A stretch of 64,000 bases of DNA from Aradus depressus (GCA_963662175.1 OY759222.1:19602222-19666221); one strand, 5' to 3'. Counted from the stretch's first letter, positions 22,203 through 33,445 are shown. The notes: generated by a model from the letters alone, not told the origin. A program made the numbers and translations.

Positions 22203-22935
22203 TAACAAAAAAATTTAAATTTCAACTAAAAATGTTCATGTTAGAGGAAACCCTTTACACGGAAACGGAATTTTATTCTCACTGTTCAAAAAGAATAATA
22301 TAATCACAATAAAGAATCGTTTTTCATATCCAAAATCATTATTTGATACAAAGCTTTCATTTTTATATTTTGGGCAGAGTTCCTCCACACCTTAAAAGTC
22401 AGTCCAATGTACGTTGTTTTATTTATTCATTTATATATATTTTTTTATTTAGACATTTTTATACATTCATTAATAATTGATTACTATATATATATATTAT
22501 TTTTCATATATTGTTATAGTTACATTGTTTCCTTTCTTTTCTATATCTCGTGCATTGGGACCTGATGATGGGACGTAAGAACGTCCCGAAACATCGTTGG
22601 GGAATAAAGACACTTCCGACGTTTTTTTTTTTTTAAATATCTTAATTTTTATTAAATTGAAAAATGTGTACTTATTATGAACGTATCTTGTATTATTATT
22701 ATTTTTTTATATTTTTTTTTATATACTCATAATATGATATTTTTAAGTATTCATTTGTACAGTTTTTATTAATTTCATTTTACTATTTTTAATGTTTTTT
22801 TTGTTACTACTAATCATAGATGTGTTAGACTCAAGTAGTTATAAATCTCATTTATAAGCTATCATAATGTATAAATTCATTTGACGTATCCTATTACCAT
22901 GTATTGATTTAACGGAATTAAATTATTATTATTAT
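22203..22935 (+). mobile_element. Element T inserted in a SINE-A
   Basis: About 730 bp ending TTTAACGGAATTAAATTATT and (ATT)n, placed exactly between the two halves of a SINE-A. It contains CTGATGATGGGACGTAAGAA at 22562. Shares its 3' half with 11646-12200. No open frame of note, so it is probably a 5'-truncated retroelement. Confidence 0.75.
22562..22597 (+). ncRNA. Hammerhead-like core, weaker case
   Basis: CTGATGA, then a hairpin GGGACG-TAAGAA-CGTCCC, then GAAAC. Core and stem II are very good, but the following ACATCGTT does not form the palindromic stem III seen in the PLE motifs, so a functional ribozyme is less sure. Confidence 0.35.
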
Positions 22936-22998
22936 AGTAGTAGGCGATAAGACCTCGTAGTTAAAGGCCGGGCATGAGTCATAAAACCTAACCTAATC
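22936..22998 (+). mobile_element. SINE-A, 3' part of the split copy
   Basis: AGTAGTAGGCGATAAGACCT to CATAAAACCTAACCTAA. It continues the copy broken at 22202. Confidence 0.9.
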
Positions 22999-23615
22999 TA
23001 ATAGTGATATAATAGTTAGTAGATAGATATAATAGATAGCTAGTAGATAGATTATAATACTATGGGACTTGACATGTGACTTGATTTACGGTAGAATTTT
23101 TTCCTCTATGAGGGAGGTTCATATTGGTTACGCTTTAAAAATGACCACGCCATCTCTCCGCATCTAGACCCCGTACTCCAACGACCCCCATACTTCCAAC
23201 TCCTTCCCCGGACGACTGCCAACTTCTGGCGACTCTCCCCTCCCTCTACTTTCTCGTGTGTAGTGGGGGACTGTTTATCGTGACTCTTAGAAAATGAAAG
23301 ACGGGGGAAGGGATATGTGTACACGGATCTCGTGGCAACTCCCAAGTGTCAGTATGACTTTGGGTCTCCTACTTAGTTTGTGTTACTTTCGTCGTGATAT
23401 TTAGACCGCGTACCTGCTTACGGATTCCCTACATGAGGTAACCTTGTCCGTACCTCCCCACCTCTTCCTCACATCTCCTTAGTCAATCCAGACTCCACAT
23501 TGAATACTATCGCAATAAAAATAAAATAATAATACTAATAATGAAATGGTCCATAGTCGATTATTCTTCAACTGAGTTGTAAAACCACGTAATTCCCAAA
23601 ATGGTCAGAATGTGA
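22999..23615. other. Single-copy-looking sequence
   Basis: GC-richer than its surroundings, C/T-rich from 23140 to 23270. The 79-codon minus frame is compositionally biased with no motif. No match to other repeats in the window. Confidence 0.4.
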
Positions 23616-24208
23616 CTTTTTTTTTACCAATAGCTTCGATGTATAAGTGAAGTTATGTAGTCGGTAGAAAATTCGGTGCGGAATTTTCAACGGAATTTCA
23701 TGTTTTCCGACCTCTAGATTCCAAATATGAAAAAAAAAGTGTATGTCTCTTTGTTTGTGTGTTTGTGAACATGATAACTCCGGATATAATAAATACATCG
23801 ACACGAAATTGTATATGTAACCTGAATCCTGTAAGGACAACACCTGTTGATTTTCAGAGGAATTTGCTGAAGGAAAAAAGGGAGTTTCAGAGCGGGGCTC
23901 AAATCAAAAACTGCCGATGTAATAAATATATCGACATGAAATTTCATATTTGGAGTCAAAACCCAATAAGAACATAATATGTCAAATGTCAGCGATATTG
24001 GCCGAAGAGAAGGGGGTTCACTTTTTAAAATTGCTCAAGACCCTAATAACTGCCGATGTAATGAATGTATCGACACAAAATGTAATAAGAGAATTTAAGA
24101 GGACCTTAAGTCAACTATTGAATATTAGCGCAAACAGTCGACTGGTTTTAGGAAGCGAAAAGTTAATTGATTAATTCTGGATGGGGAAAAAATGATTCAC
24201 CGACGACG
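23616..24208 (-). repeat. Rep-R, nearly complete
   Basis: Reverse copy from a degenerate end hairpin (GAAGTTATGTAGTCGGT) through three body modules (each with ATCGACA) to the inverted head (TTAATTGATTAATTCTGG, TGATTCACCGACG). The overlapping plus frames are shadows. Confidence 0.8.
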
Positions 24209-24284
24209 ACTATAATTTAAATAGGTATAAAATATATTTATAATATTTTGGGACTTTACGCTCATTATAAAACCCGTCAATCGT

Positions 24285-24655
24285 TTTGACTATAAACCAA
24301 GAGTTCTCAATGCTCATACTAAATCTCATGTCGATACATTCGTTATATTAAAAGTATTTTTTTTTGTCTGCTGAGCCCTCTGTGATCCCACCCTTCTCTC
24401 GTAGGCCGATTTCGCAGAAAATTGTTTGGTGTCGTCCTTATGGGGTTTTGAGTTTACATATGAAATTTCTTGTCAATACATTCATTACAACGGCATTTTT
24501 TGTGTTAAGCATTCCCCCTTTCTCGTTGACGGATTTGGCTGTAAGTCAATAGGTGTCGTCCTTGTGTGGTTCTGGACACACATTATAATTTCGTGTCGAT
24601 GTAATCATTCTATTGGGAGTTATCCTGTTCATAGATACTCAGTTATACAGACATA
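24285..24655 (+). repeat. Rep-R body
   Basis: Three modules with CATTCGTTATATTAAAAG, CATTCATTACAACGGC and CATTCTATTGGGAGTTATCC; it runs into the minisatellite. Confidence 0.75.
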
Positions 24656-25262
24656 GACACATTTATCCTGTCCATAGATACACAGTTATACAGACATAGA
24701 CACACAGTTATCCTGTCCATAGATACACAGTTATACAGACATAGACACACAATAATTGTGTGTCTATGTCTGTATAACTGTGTGTCTATGTCTGTATAAC
24801 TGTGTGCTTATGTCTGTATAACTGTGTGTCTATGAACAGGATAATTATTATTATTTATTATTATAATTATTAATCATTATCCTGTTCATAGACACACAGT
24901 TATACAGACATAGACACACAGTTATACAGACATAAACACACAGTTATCCTGTCCATAGACACACAGTTTTACAGACATAGACACACAGTTATACAGGACA
25001 TAGACACACAGTTATACAGACATAGACACATTTATTCTGTCCATAGATACACAGTTATACAGACACAGACACACAGTTATCCTGTCCATAGACTCGCAGT
25101 TATACAGACATAGACACACAGTTATACAGACATAGACACACAGTTATACAGACATAGACACACAGTTATCCTGTCCATAGACTCGCAGTTATACAGACAT
25201 AGACACACAGTTATACAGACATAGACACACAGTTGCACAGACATAGACATACAGTTATCACA
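24656..25262. repeat. 22-bp minisatellite with inverted segment, inside Rep-R
   Basis: Unit ACACAGTTATACAGACATAG plus AC (22 bp), interspersed with TTATCCTGTCCATAGATAC-type units. From about 24752 to 24842 the array is inverted (TGTGTGTCTATGTCTGTATA), with turnarounds near CAATAATTG (24750) and an AT-rich segment (24842-24876). Rep-R sequence resumes after it, so it grew from the Rep-R CACAGACACACAGACAT segment. Confidence 0.9.
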
Positions 25263-25352
25263 CAGTTTTTTATTTATATTCGGAATATGGAGGTCAAAAA
25301 CATGAAATTCCGCATCGAATTTCTGACAGATTACTTAACTTCCCCTATGATT
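25263..25352 (+). repeat. Rep-R tail after the minisatellite
   Basis: GAAATTCCGCATCGAATTTC, then GACAGATTACTTAACTTCCC. Confidence 0.75.
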
Positions 25353-25596
25353 TAAACAAATGGGGATGTGAAATCAATGTGGGGTTGTGAGTAATCATTT
25401 AAGTCTGGTTATATAACGAATGCAGCATAAGGAAGCGATTTTAGTGATCAGACACATCAAAAGATCTGCTATCTGCCACTCAAACTGATGAAAATCTGTA
25501 GCTATAAAAACGTAGGATTTATTGAAGAAGGGAACATATCAATATAAGAGGGAAACAACTCCAAAACTTAGAGAGGTTTTTATTTCCTTATTAAAT

Positions 25597-25856
25597 CACC
25601 GGCTATGCACTTCCCCACAACTAATTAACCCCTCCAAAGCCAATCGACGCTTTGAGCTAAAACTCGATATTTGACTTACATAGAGGCTTATGAATCTTCA
25701 CATATTTTCAATTATTGTATCGATACATCATTGGAAGTTTTGAATGGAGTCACCCTACTGATCCCTCTCTCCCCCTCTGCTGATAAATTTCGAGTCAATA
25801 CATTTATTTTATCGGGAGTTATTATGTTCACAGACACACAGACATAAAGTTTTTTT
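25597..25856 (+). repeat. Rep-R, head joined to late body
   Basis: ATCACCGGCTATGCACTTCC to GACACACAGACATAAAG; the middle modules are deleted. Confidence 0.7.
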
Positions 25857-26027
25857 ACAGGCTCCCTCTTATATCGCCAGTCTATGGCAGCACTGTCGGG
25901 GGACCTGAGTACACCAGAGCTACGTATAGTGTCTAGATACCACTAACATGTCGACAGTTACGATTCTTATAATACAAACCTCTCCCTTATTCATTAACCC
26001 CTATTAACATTATATTATTAGTTGTTT

Positions 26028-26430
26028 ACTTCCTCATCTATACGAAGTATAGGGGAAATTATGTAATCGATCAAAAATTCGATTCAAAGGTTTCAACGGA
26101 ATTTTATGTTTACCGATCTCCAGATTCCAAATATAAAAAAAAAATATTTCTGTCCATGAGCACGATAACTCCCGATACAATGAATGTATCGATACAAAAT
26201 TTTATATGTTTATCCAGAACCAACAAAACACAACAGCTATTCATTTTCAGTCAAATAGACTAAAGAGAAAGGGGGGATCAGAGGTGAGGCTCAACTCAAA
26301 AACCCTAATAACTGCCGATGTAATAAATATATAAACTTAAAAATGAGGACGACATCTATTTTTTTCTGAGAAATCGGCCGAAGAGAAGGTAGAGGTCCCC
26401 CTCTGACTCAAGAGGTCCCCACAACACACG
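26028..26430 (-). repeat. Rep-R 3' half
   Basis: Well-preserved terminal hairpin in reverse (ACTTCCTCATCTATACGAAG, TATAGGGGAA), then two modules. Confidence 0.75.
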
Positions 26431-26544
26431 ACTTTTTTTGTCTTTTCTTTAAAATATTAAACGTAATTATTATTATGTTGGATTGTTATTCCCCATATAA
26501 TAATTGTTTTTGTTGTTGTTACTAATTTTCCAGCTTTAACTATG

Positions 26545-26750
26545 ATAAATAAATAAAAAAAACTTATTTTTTGAAATATTGTCTATTCCACTAAAGATAT
26601 TTATAAAAATACAACTACCGGTTTCGGCTTCACACCTTCGTCAGGTCTAGTTATGAAATAGATATACTATGAACGAGATAGACTATGGAATAGACAATAT
26701 TTCAAAAGAATAAGTTTGTTTTATTTGTTTATTACAAATTCCACAAAATG
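26545..26750. mobile_element. Short inverted-repeat element with hammerhead-like motif
   Basis: Arms of about 45 bp: AACTTATTTTTTGAAATATT then GTCTATTCCA on the left, and TGGAATAGACAATATTTCAA then AAGAATAAG on the right. Between them lies a hammerhead-like motif. It resembles the PLE-terminal palindrome at 40280-40540 in design. Confidence 0.6.
26616..26644 (-). ncRNA. Hammerhead ribozyme-like motif
   Basis: The minus strand reads CTGACGA, a weak stem II (GGTGTGAAGCC), GAA, palindrome ACCGGT, A. Same layout as 18622-18647. Confidence 0.55.
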
Positions 26751-26769
26751 TCCGCGTTCCTCAACTTGG

Positions 26770-26942
26770 AAATTTTTGACTATGATGTCATATCGCCTAC
26801 TACCAGGCACTCTGTTCATGAGCATGAGCCTATTGGGAGAGTTCTGAATTTTTCGTACCCAGGTTTAATTATTTAGGGTATTTTACTAGTACCTGACGTG
26901 ACGGCATCCGAAGGACGACGTGCTCAACGTTTTTTCCTTTAC
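26770..26942 (-). mobile_element. SINE-A fragment, degenerate
   Basis: GTCATATCGCCTACTACCAG to CATCCGAAGGACGACGTGCT with several deletions. Confidence 0.7.
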
Positions 26943-26952
26943 GGATTAGTTG

Positions 26953-27190
26953 AATAGTTATTGTGACTCATGCCCGGGCTTTAAATACGAGATCATATCG
27001 CCTACTACAAAAGCGCTAGAGAGTTCTAAATTGTGCCTACCCTAAATTTTTATTCATATAGGGTAGGAGTCTTCAACAGGTTCGGGACCATCGCTTAACG
27101 TACCATTCGAAGGACTCGGGTTTTTCATCTCCCATATAAATAACCTAAGGACCTCTACTGGGTTTCGAACCCGCGATCATGAGCTGGCGA
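26953..27190 (-). mobile_element. SINE-A, old subfamily
   Basis: TTATTGTGACTCATGCCCGG to GGGTTTCGAACCCGCGATC. Follows the previous fragment in the same direction. Confidence 0.8.
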
Positions 27191-27255
27191 GGTCATATTG
27201 CCTACTACTAGAGCGCTATTTCGCCTCTCTGGTGGTCATGAGTCCGACTCTACAT
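27191..27255 (-). mobile_element. SINE-A 3' fragment
   Basis: GAGGTCATATTGCCTACTAC to GTCATGAGTCCGACTCTAC. Third minus-strand SINE-A piece in a row. Confidence 0.75.
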
Positions 27256-27724
27256 GGATTATAAAATGATACACGTTATTCTCCTCATATTATGTTACAA
27301 ATATTATTTATCTGATGCACGGGCGCTAGTTGATGTTAAATATCTATATTTGTCTATGATAACTATTACGGTTCGTACAATGAGGGCACATTTAACTATG
27401 TTTGTGAATGTGCTTACTATTTGATTTATGGTCAGGTATGAATGATAATCATATTTTTCCTCAAACCGAGGCCGAGAACCAAAAACAAAGAAAAAATTTT
27501 ACACAAAAGGAGGAGTGTTATAAGTTTGAAACCTTTGTGTGTGTGTTTGTGGGTCTGTCTGTGGCAATGTAGCTCCAAGACGGCTGAACTGATTTCAAAG
27601 CGGTTTTTCCCTTTCAAAAGCTAGTATTTTTGAGATGGTTTTTAGCCATGTTTGGTGGAAACCGGGCATGCAGTCTCCAAGATATTCTGGTTTCATCAGA
27701 GCCTGTGTAGGGATCTCGGCCTCT
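27256..27724. other. Anonymous sequence
   Basis: Contains the TGTGTGTTTGTGGGTCTGTC and GACGGCTGAACTGATTTC phrases common in insect non-coding transposons. No ends recognised. Confidence 0.35.
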
Positions 27725-28035
27725 ATGACAGCTAGAGACTTGCAGTTTCAGCTCAAATGTTTATAAGGCCAAATGTTTGAGTGGAGCCCTCCCTCTGATC
27801 TCGCACTCCGTTTGATCGATTTGACTGAAAAACAATAGGTGTCGTCGTTAAAGGGTTGCGCACATGAAATTTTGCATCGATATATTCATTTTATCGGGAG
27901 TTATCTTGTCCACAGACACACACAGACATTTTTTTTTTTTTTTTTCATTTTTGGAATTTGGAAAACATGAAATTCCTTTGAAAACCCCGTATCGAATTTT
28001 TGACCGATTACTTAAGTGCCTATATGGTTGGGGAA
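27725..28035 (+). repeat. Rep-R late body and tail
   Basis: TTGAGTGGAGCCCTCCCTCT, TTTATCGGGAGTTATCTTGT, CACACACAGACA, poly-T, TGAAAACCCCGTATCGAA. Confidence 0.75.
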
Positions 28036-28388
28036 GTAGAAACATGACATTTTGAATGACAGAACAAATAAAATAAATACAAGCAATTGTTGACAAGATT
28101 AATGTTTCACTGTCCTCCCTATTGTTTAAAAGCTCTTCGTTTTCCTGGTATCTTTATCCATCATATCGATATTATTATCAGAAATAGTAAATTCGATAAA
28201 TCATAGTGTGAATTGATGAATAAATTATTTTCTCTATAACACTAGAACCGGAAGTCCCAACGTACAAAGGTTCTTCTATTCATTCAACTATCTATCATAG
28301 TTGACCCCGATTTGACTTCAATATCGTCTTATTCTCCGTATCTTTTTAATTATGACTTTTTGTATAAATAATATTCATATTATTTAAA
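28036..28388. other. Anonymous sequence
   Basis: No recognisable family. Confidence 0.35.
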
Positions 28389-28712
28389 AAGAGTAGTTCA
28401 GTCGTATGCGTGCTTGACTTCTGAGCTCAAGATTGTGGGTTCGAAACCCGACCGAGGCCCTTAGTTTATTTTATCTGGGAGGTAAAATAAACTTAAGCAC
28501 GCCGGCCTTCGGATGGGACGTTAAGCGATGGTCCCGAGCCTGTACGATGTCAGGTATTCGTTAAGGGGTAGGGGTCCCCTAGGTGAATAAAAATTTAGGG
28601 TAGGCAAAATTTAGGACTCCCACAGTAGAGTCATGTCCACCAGAGTGACGAAAGATGGCTCTGGTAGTAGGCCTCGTAGTTAAAGCCCGGGCATGAGTCA
28701 TAAAACCTAACC
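28389..28712 (+). mobile_element. SINE-A, near full length
   Basis: Degenerate head (AGAGTAGTTCAGTCGTATGC), intact B-box-like GGTTCGAAACCC, body, tail ATAAAACCTAACCT. It ends directly against Rep-R. Confidence 0.9.
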
Positions 28713-28965
28713 TGTAGATTCAAAACCCCATAAGATTGTCACTTATTACTTATCCTCGGGAATTAAGTGAAAAGGATGAAGAATTCGACTCAAATACCTT
28801 AATAACTCTAATGTACGACAGAAATTTTAGTAAGACGATTAAGAAGCCACTCAGTATGTGTAGCCCAAATTGTCGATTGACTTTGAAGGGAGAGCGAAAA
28901 CGTAATAGATTAATTCGTGATGGAGAAGTACATATTCGGTGATTCACCGGCTACATTTTGGAAAT
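28713..28965 (-). repeat. Rep-R head end
   Basis: ATTCAAAACCCCATAAG to ATTCGGTGATTCACCGGC. Confidence 0.75.
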
Positions 28966-29181
28966 CCGATGTTAAATATTTTATGGTGTATGTTAACCTA
29001 ATTAAGGTTTTATGATAACATAATCATGTATATATTTCACTACAATCACTGTAATAATAAAAAGTAATTTTTTTTTTTTTTTTAAATTGCGTAATAAAGT
29101 CAATAATTGGCAAGGTGTAAAATAATGTCATTACAATGTTGACTGTTGCAATGTTTGCATTTTAAATCATAAAAAAATGTC
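28966..29181. other. Anonymous AT-rich DNA
   Basis: Includes a poly-T at about 29068. No gene. Confidence 0.35.
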
Positions 29182-29903
29182 GTCGGTGAATCACCGGCAG
29201 GGTACTTCCCCAGAACGATTTAAACAATTAACTCTTCGCTCCCCACTCCAAAACCAGTCGGCCATTTTGCGCTAATACTCAACAGTTGTGTGATCAACAA
29301 TTGTGTGTCGATAAATTCATTATATCGGCTGTTCATTGGGTTTTGACCCTAAATATGAAATTTCATGTCGATACATCCATTACATCGGCAGTTATTGTTT
29401 TTTTTTGTTGACCCCCTCTGATCGTCTCTCTAAAAATTAATAAGTGTCGTCCTCATGGGATTTTGAATTAACATTACAACGACAATTATTATAGTTTTTT
29501 GAGTTATTTCTCTCTCATAATCCCCCTCCTCTTTGACCTATTTGACTCAAAATCAATAGGTTTTGTCCTTATGGGGTTTAAAATTTTTTGTCTATGCTTT
29601 CATTCTATCGGCAGTTATTACAGTTTTTATGATAAGACTCTCCCCTAATCCCCCCTTCCATTTAGTTGATTTAGCTGAAAAACAGTAGGTATCGTTGTTA
29701 GAGAGTATTGAGTTCACATACAAAATTTCATGTTGATATATTTATTCTATCGGGAGTTATTGTGTTCACAGACCCACAGACATTTTTTTTTTTTTTTCAT
29801 ATTTGAAAGCTAAATGTTGGAAAACATGAAATTTCGTTGAAAACACATCGAATTTTTGACTGATTACATAACTTCTCCTATACTTTGAATAGCTGTGGAA
29901 GTG
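29182..29903 (+). repeat. Rep-R, best near-complete copy
   Basis: Head GTCGGTGAATCACCGGC and ACTTCCCCAGAACGA, several body modules of about 140 bp around CGATACATCCATTACATCGG-type motifs and alternating CCCCCTCTGATC / GTCGATTTAGCTGAAA phrases, GGGAGTTATTGTGTTCACAG, poly-T, GAAATTTCGTTGAAAACACA, end hairpin ACTTCTCCTATACTTTGAAT then AGCTGTGGAAGT. No coding frame. Confidence 0.85.
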
Positions 29904-31218
29904 ATATTAAATGATAAAAAATAATATAAAAAATAAACCTTTTCTTTTCGTAGGCGATCTGCGTTGGATTTTAGAAGGAACGCTGAAACTTTAATCATTA
30001 TTTTATATAACATATATTATATGTATGTTATATATATTATTTATTATTAGTTATTTATTGATGACTTTATTTTTTATTATATATTACTATATCAAGACGG
30101 ATCGCAAAATTGTATTAATTGAAATAGTTTTTTTATCCCTCGTTATAAGAGTTTCAGCTTGCCTCCCTAAACAGTTTTACAACGATATTGTTATTTCTTT
30201 GTGTTGGATTGTCATAGTTTAGGTTATAAAATTCTAAAAATACTCGTTGTTGTTGTCATTGAGATTAGTCTGATTGTGAGTTGAGTTCACCTGCCACATA
30301 TCTAAGTAGTGTCTCTGTTATCCACACTGGAGAGTTGACACCTCACAAACAACATGACACCCACCCAAGCTAAGGTTCTGTCAACGTGGGTTCAATGACT
30401 CCGACCGTATAACTTATTTTTTCCGGCTAACGGTAACAGATTACCGAGTAAGAAAGGTTGATTATATAGTACAAAATGATAGTAATGACAGTAAAATGCA
30501 ACACTGTAAATAAAATTTTAACCCAATAACTGTAAATGATAATTAATTGTTGATATGTAAAATAAATGTTGTTCTATTTGATTCTATTATTTACTTACTT
30601 TTATTTCATTGCGTGGGTTCGCCAAGACTCAACAGTTTTGAAAAATTAAGATGACATGCGGTGCAAAATACATAATGGAAATCTTACTCCATACTTATTT
30701 GAATAAATATATTTGTTAAAAACATCATTAAACTTTATAATTATTTATTTCTCAGAATCCTTTCAAAAATGCAATACTATGAGTATTATCTTAAAATATA
30801 TTGGTATAATTGCTTAAGGTCTAAAGGTACCTTGTTGCTTTTCTGCTGGTCTTCGGATTTCTTCACTGTTCAACCTCTGCTGTCTGTCTCAAAATAATAG
30901 GGAGCATCTTCTTCTCTGGTAAGGTGACGGCTGAGTCCTAGCTCTGGGATGTTGAATGACCAAGGGCTGTATCTTCAGTGTGAACCTCCCTCCTCGATGG
31001 TGACTCCAGAAAATGAGACAAAAATTGAGTCCATTTAACTTGAGGGCCTAAGTACATTTCACCACGCATGACAACGAATTTCAAAAAATGTTATTAATAA
31101 AAAGAAATTCACTCCTAGAAACAAACAATGAATTTTAACGCTTATATCGAGTAATGCCAGTATGAAATGAATTTGAGAAGGTGGTTGGTATACGACAGTC
31201 AGTAATGGCGACAACATA
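29904..31218. other. Anonymous low-repeat DNA
   Basis: 1.3 kb with no match to the window's repeat families. The 65-codon frame at 30025 is AT-driven and hydrophobic without a motif. A host intergenic or intron segment is possible but unproven. Confidence 0.45.
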
Positions 31219-31220
31219 TA

Positions 31221-31741
31221 CAGTATAACCTCTATAAGTCGAACATCAAGGGAGACGCCAAAAAATTCGAGTTATAGAGTTTTCGACTTATGGAGGATTT
31301 CGAGTTAGGCGAATTTTGATTCGACTTGTAGAGGTTAAGATGCGTTCTAACTATTTGTGAGTTAGAGAGGTGAAATAAATAAAAATTCAAGCTACAGAGG
31401 TAACAAACATATTTATATTTATTATAAATCAACATTATTTCAAAACAACTTATTTTTCTTCGAGCTATAGAGGTAATAAGTTTCAAATAATCGAGTTGTA
31501 AAGGTTGTAAAATAAAACATTGCTATGTTCGAGATACAGAGGTCCAATTTATTTTTTCGAGTTATAGAGGGAAAATATGTACCAAAATAGCTTGTAGGGA
31601 CTCACTGATTATTTCGACTAATAGAGGGTTGAGATTTCGAGTAATGGAGGTTTTGGGGCTTGAAGGGAAAGGAACAAAACTTTTTTTTCGAGTTCTGGAG
31701 GTTTTCGACTTATCGAGGTTCGACTTAAAGAGGTTCTACTG
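31221..31741. mobile_element. pogo/Tc1-like MITE
   Basis: Ends CAGTATAACCTCTATAAGTC and, reverse-complemented from the right, CAGTAGAACCTCTTTAAGTC, each continuing to GAAC and flanked by TA (31219-31220 and 31742-31743). The interior carries at least ten relatives of TTCGAGTTATAGAGG, itself related to the inverted ends. CAGT...ACCTCT ends with TA duplication fit pogo/Tigger-type elements. The overlapping minus frames are shadows. Confidence 0.8.
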
Positions 31742-31790
31742 TATATTTTATTGTTCATGTTACGGGTATTGATTTTGAAAATTACACAAT

Positions 31791-31979
31791 TTTTTTTTTC
31801 GGCCTTATGTACGGTGCATATTAGACATGTCACTGTATTATCTAGTTATTTACGACATCCATGGCCCCGGGAGGGAGTTCTATCTACGAAATAAAACTCA
31901 TTCCCGGATGGGATTTGAACCCGCAAACCATGGTGAGATCATGCGACCAAAGCCCTATGCTCTAGCCACCTTGGCCCCC
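31791..31979 (-). mobile_element. SINE-B with target duplications
   Basis: Minus strand: GGGGCCAAGGTGGCTAGAGC, B box GGTTCAAATCC, GGGGCCATGGATGTCG, GCCTTATGTACGG region and an A tail. An 11-bp repeat AATTACACAAT lies on both sides (31780-31790 and 31980-31990). Confidence 0.92.
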
Positions 31980-32124
31980 AATTACACAATATTTTGTGTT
32001 GTAGTTTTTTAAATTTTGAAATTACAGAGATGACATGTTGGTAAACATTTCAAAATTTAAAATGGACATATTTCTCTCTGATCCACAGCAGAAAGTTGAC
32101 ACTTCGTCCTCTATGTGACAGCTG

Positions 32125-32560
32125 AAAAGTTGTCGGTGAATGTCTTGGTGCTTCTCCACCTCCATTAATTTTTAATCAAATTAGTTTCCACTCTCCCTCT
32201 AGACCCTTTTCCTCTTTGGCCTACTTTACTGAAAATTGCTAGGTGTCTTATTCAATCCTTATATACAATTTCGTGTATTTATTACATACAATATTACGAT
32301 TTGAGCCTCGCCCTTCTAATGCCCTAATGCCTTCTGTCTTCGACCGATGTTGCTGAAAATCAAAATATGTGATCCCTATATAGATCTGAATGCATATATG
32401 AAATTTCATGTTGATACAATCGTTCTATTGGGAGTTACATTTAATTTTAATTTTTTTCATATAAAAGGCGGGAAATATGAAATTCTGGTGAAAATTCAAC
32501 ATAGAATTTTTGACAGATTACATAATTTCCCCTATACTTCATATAGCTGGAAAAATAAAA
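32125..32560 (+). repeat. Rep-R, diverged
   Basis: GTTGTCGGTGAATG head, modules, GGGAGTTACATT, TTTGACAGATTACATAATTT, end hairpin CCCTATACTTCATATAGCTG. Confidence 0.7.
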
Positions 32561-32738
32561 CAACATGGTACCCAGATAGAGGCTGGGTTCCCTGAACTTG
32601 AGTTCACTGACTCCAACCTTACAAAAACTCTACTGGGTTCACATGTGTAATGGACTCCCGCGGGACTTTTTCCAGGAGCTACAAATTCCATGGGAGAAGT
32701 GAACAACCGTTATTGACACAAATTGGCCGCAAAACTGC
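32561..32738. other. Anonymous sequence
   Basis: No family recognised. Confidence 0.3.
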
Positions 32739-32935
32739 AGAGGGTGCCGAAAGCTCAGTGGTATGCGTGCTTGCTTACTGAATTCAAGATCGCGGGTTCG
32801 AAACTCGGCCTTCTTAGGTTTTTATCTAGGGGGTGAAGAAACTTTAGCATGTCATCCTTCGGATGGGACGTTAAGCTATGATCACGAGCCTGTACGGTGG
32901 CAGATACTCGTTAAAGACCTCTATGCGTCAATACA
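32739..32935 (+). mobile_element. SINE-A 5' part, broken by an R1-type LINE
   Basis: GAGGGTGCCGAAAGCTCAGT head to GATACTCGTTAAAGACCTCT, where the LINE piece begins. Confidence 0.85.
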
Positions 32936-32949
32936 AGTTAAAAACAATG

Positions 32950-33445
32950 GTTTTATTTACAATTTTTTCAATTTGTTGCTATGGGTGTCTGGGGGTGAAA
33001 GCCTCTGTCCTTTGCGGGACAGACTGGCGCTCCCAGACCCCCTTGTGTTGCCGCTGCAGGGGGTCAAGAGGCGCCGGCCGAACGCCGGATAATTCGACTC
33101 CGTCATCAACTCCGGCAGGGTCAATCCCAGATACGATCCTGTCGTGAAGATCAACTCCACCCTAGACCTGTCGTACAACAGGCAGTCGAGGACCACATGT
33201 TCTGCAGTCTCGTTGCCGCCACACGAACAGTTTGGGCTATCGTTCCTCTTGAAGAAGAAGAGTTTAGAGTTGAAGTCGCCCTGACCTGATAGTACCTGAG
33301 ATGACCAGTGATCGGCCTGTACCCAAGTGGAGCGCAGGCGAACCTGGACGTCGGGAATATACGCGAATGTCTTTCGGTCATTGGATGACCGCAACCATCG
33401 CTGTTACCACTAGTTCTCGGTCCAGTCTTGGACAATGTCACTGCA
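32950..33445 (-). pseudogene. R1-clade LINE ORF2 C-terminus
   Basis: The minus frame (ATG at 33394, upstream part open in the same frame) reads QRWLRSSNDRKTFAYIPDVQ, VRLRSTWVQADHWSSQVLSG, then FFFKRNDSPNCSCGG and NETAEHVVLDCLLYDRSR. The W-x-R-W...GR/DRKT...PDV block, the LSGxG block and CxCG...ETxxHxxxxCPLY-like finger follow the order of R1/TRAS-type LINE C-termini. The frame ends near 32957 and no RT is present. A related copy is at 57785-59200. Confidence 0.8.

Noticed and set aside
29904..31218. Host gene in the 1.3-kb low-repeat segment
   Set aside because: No frame with protein-like composition, splice signals in register or known motif could be found.
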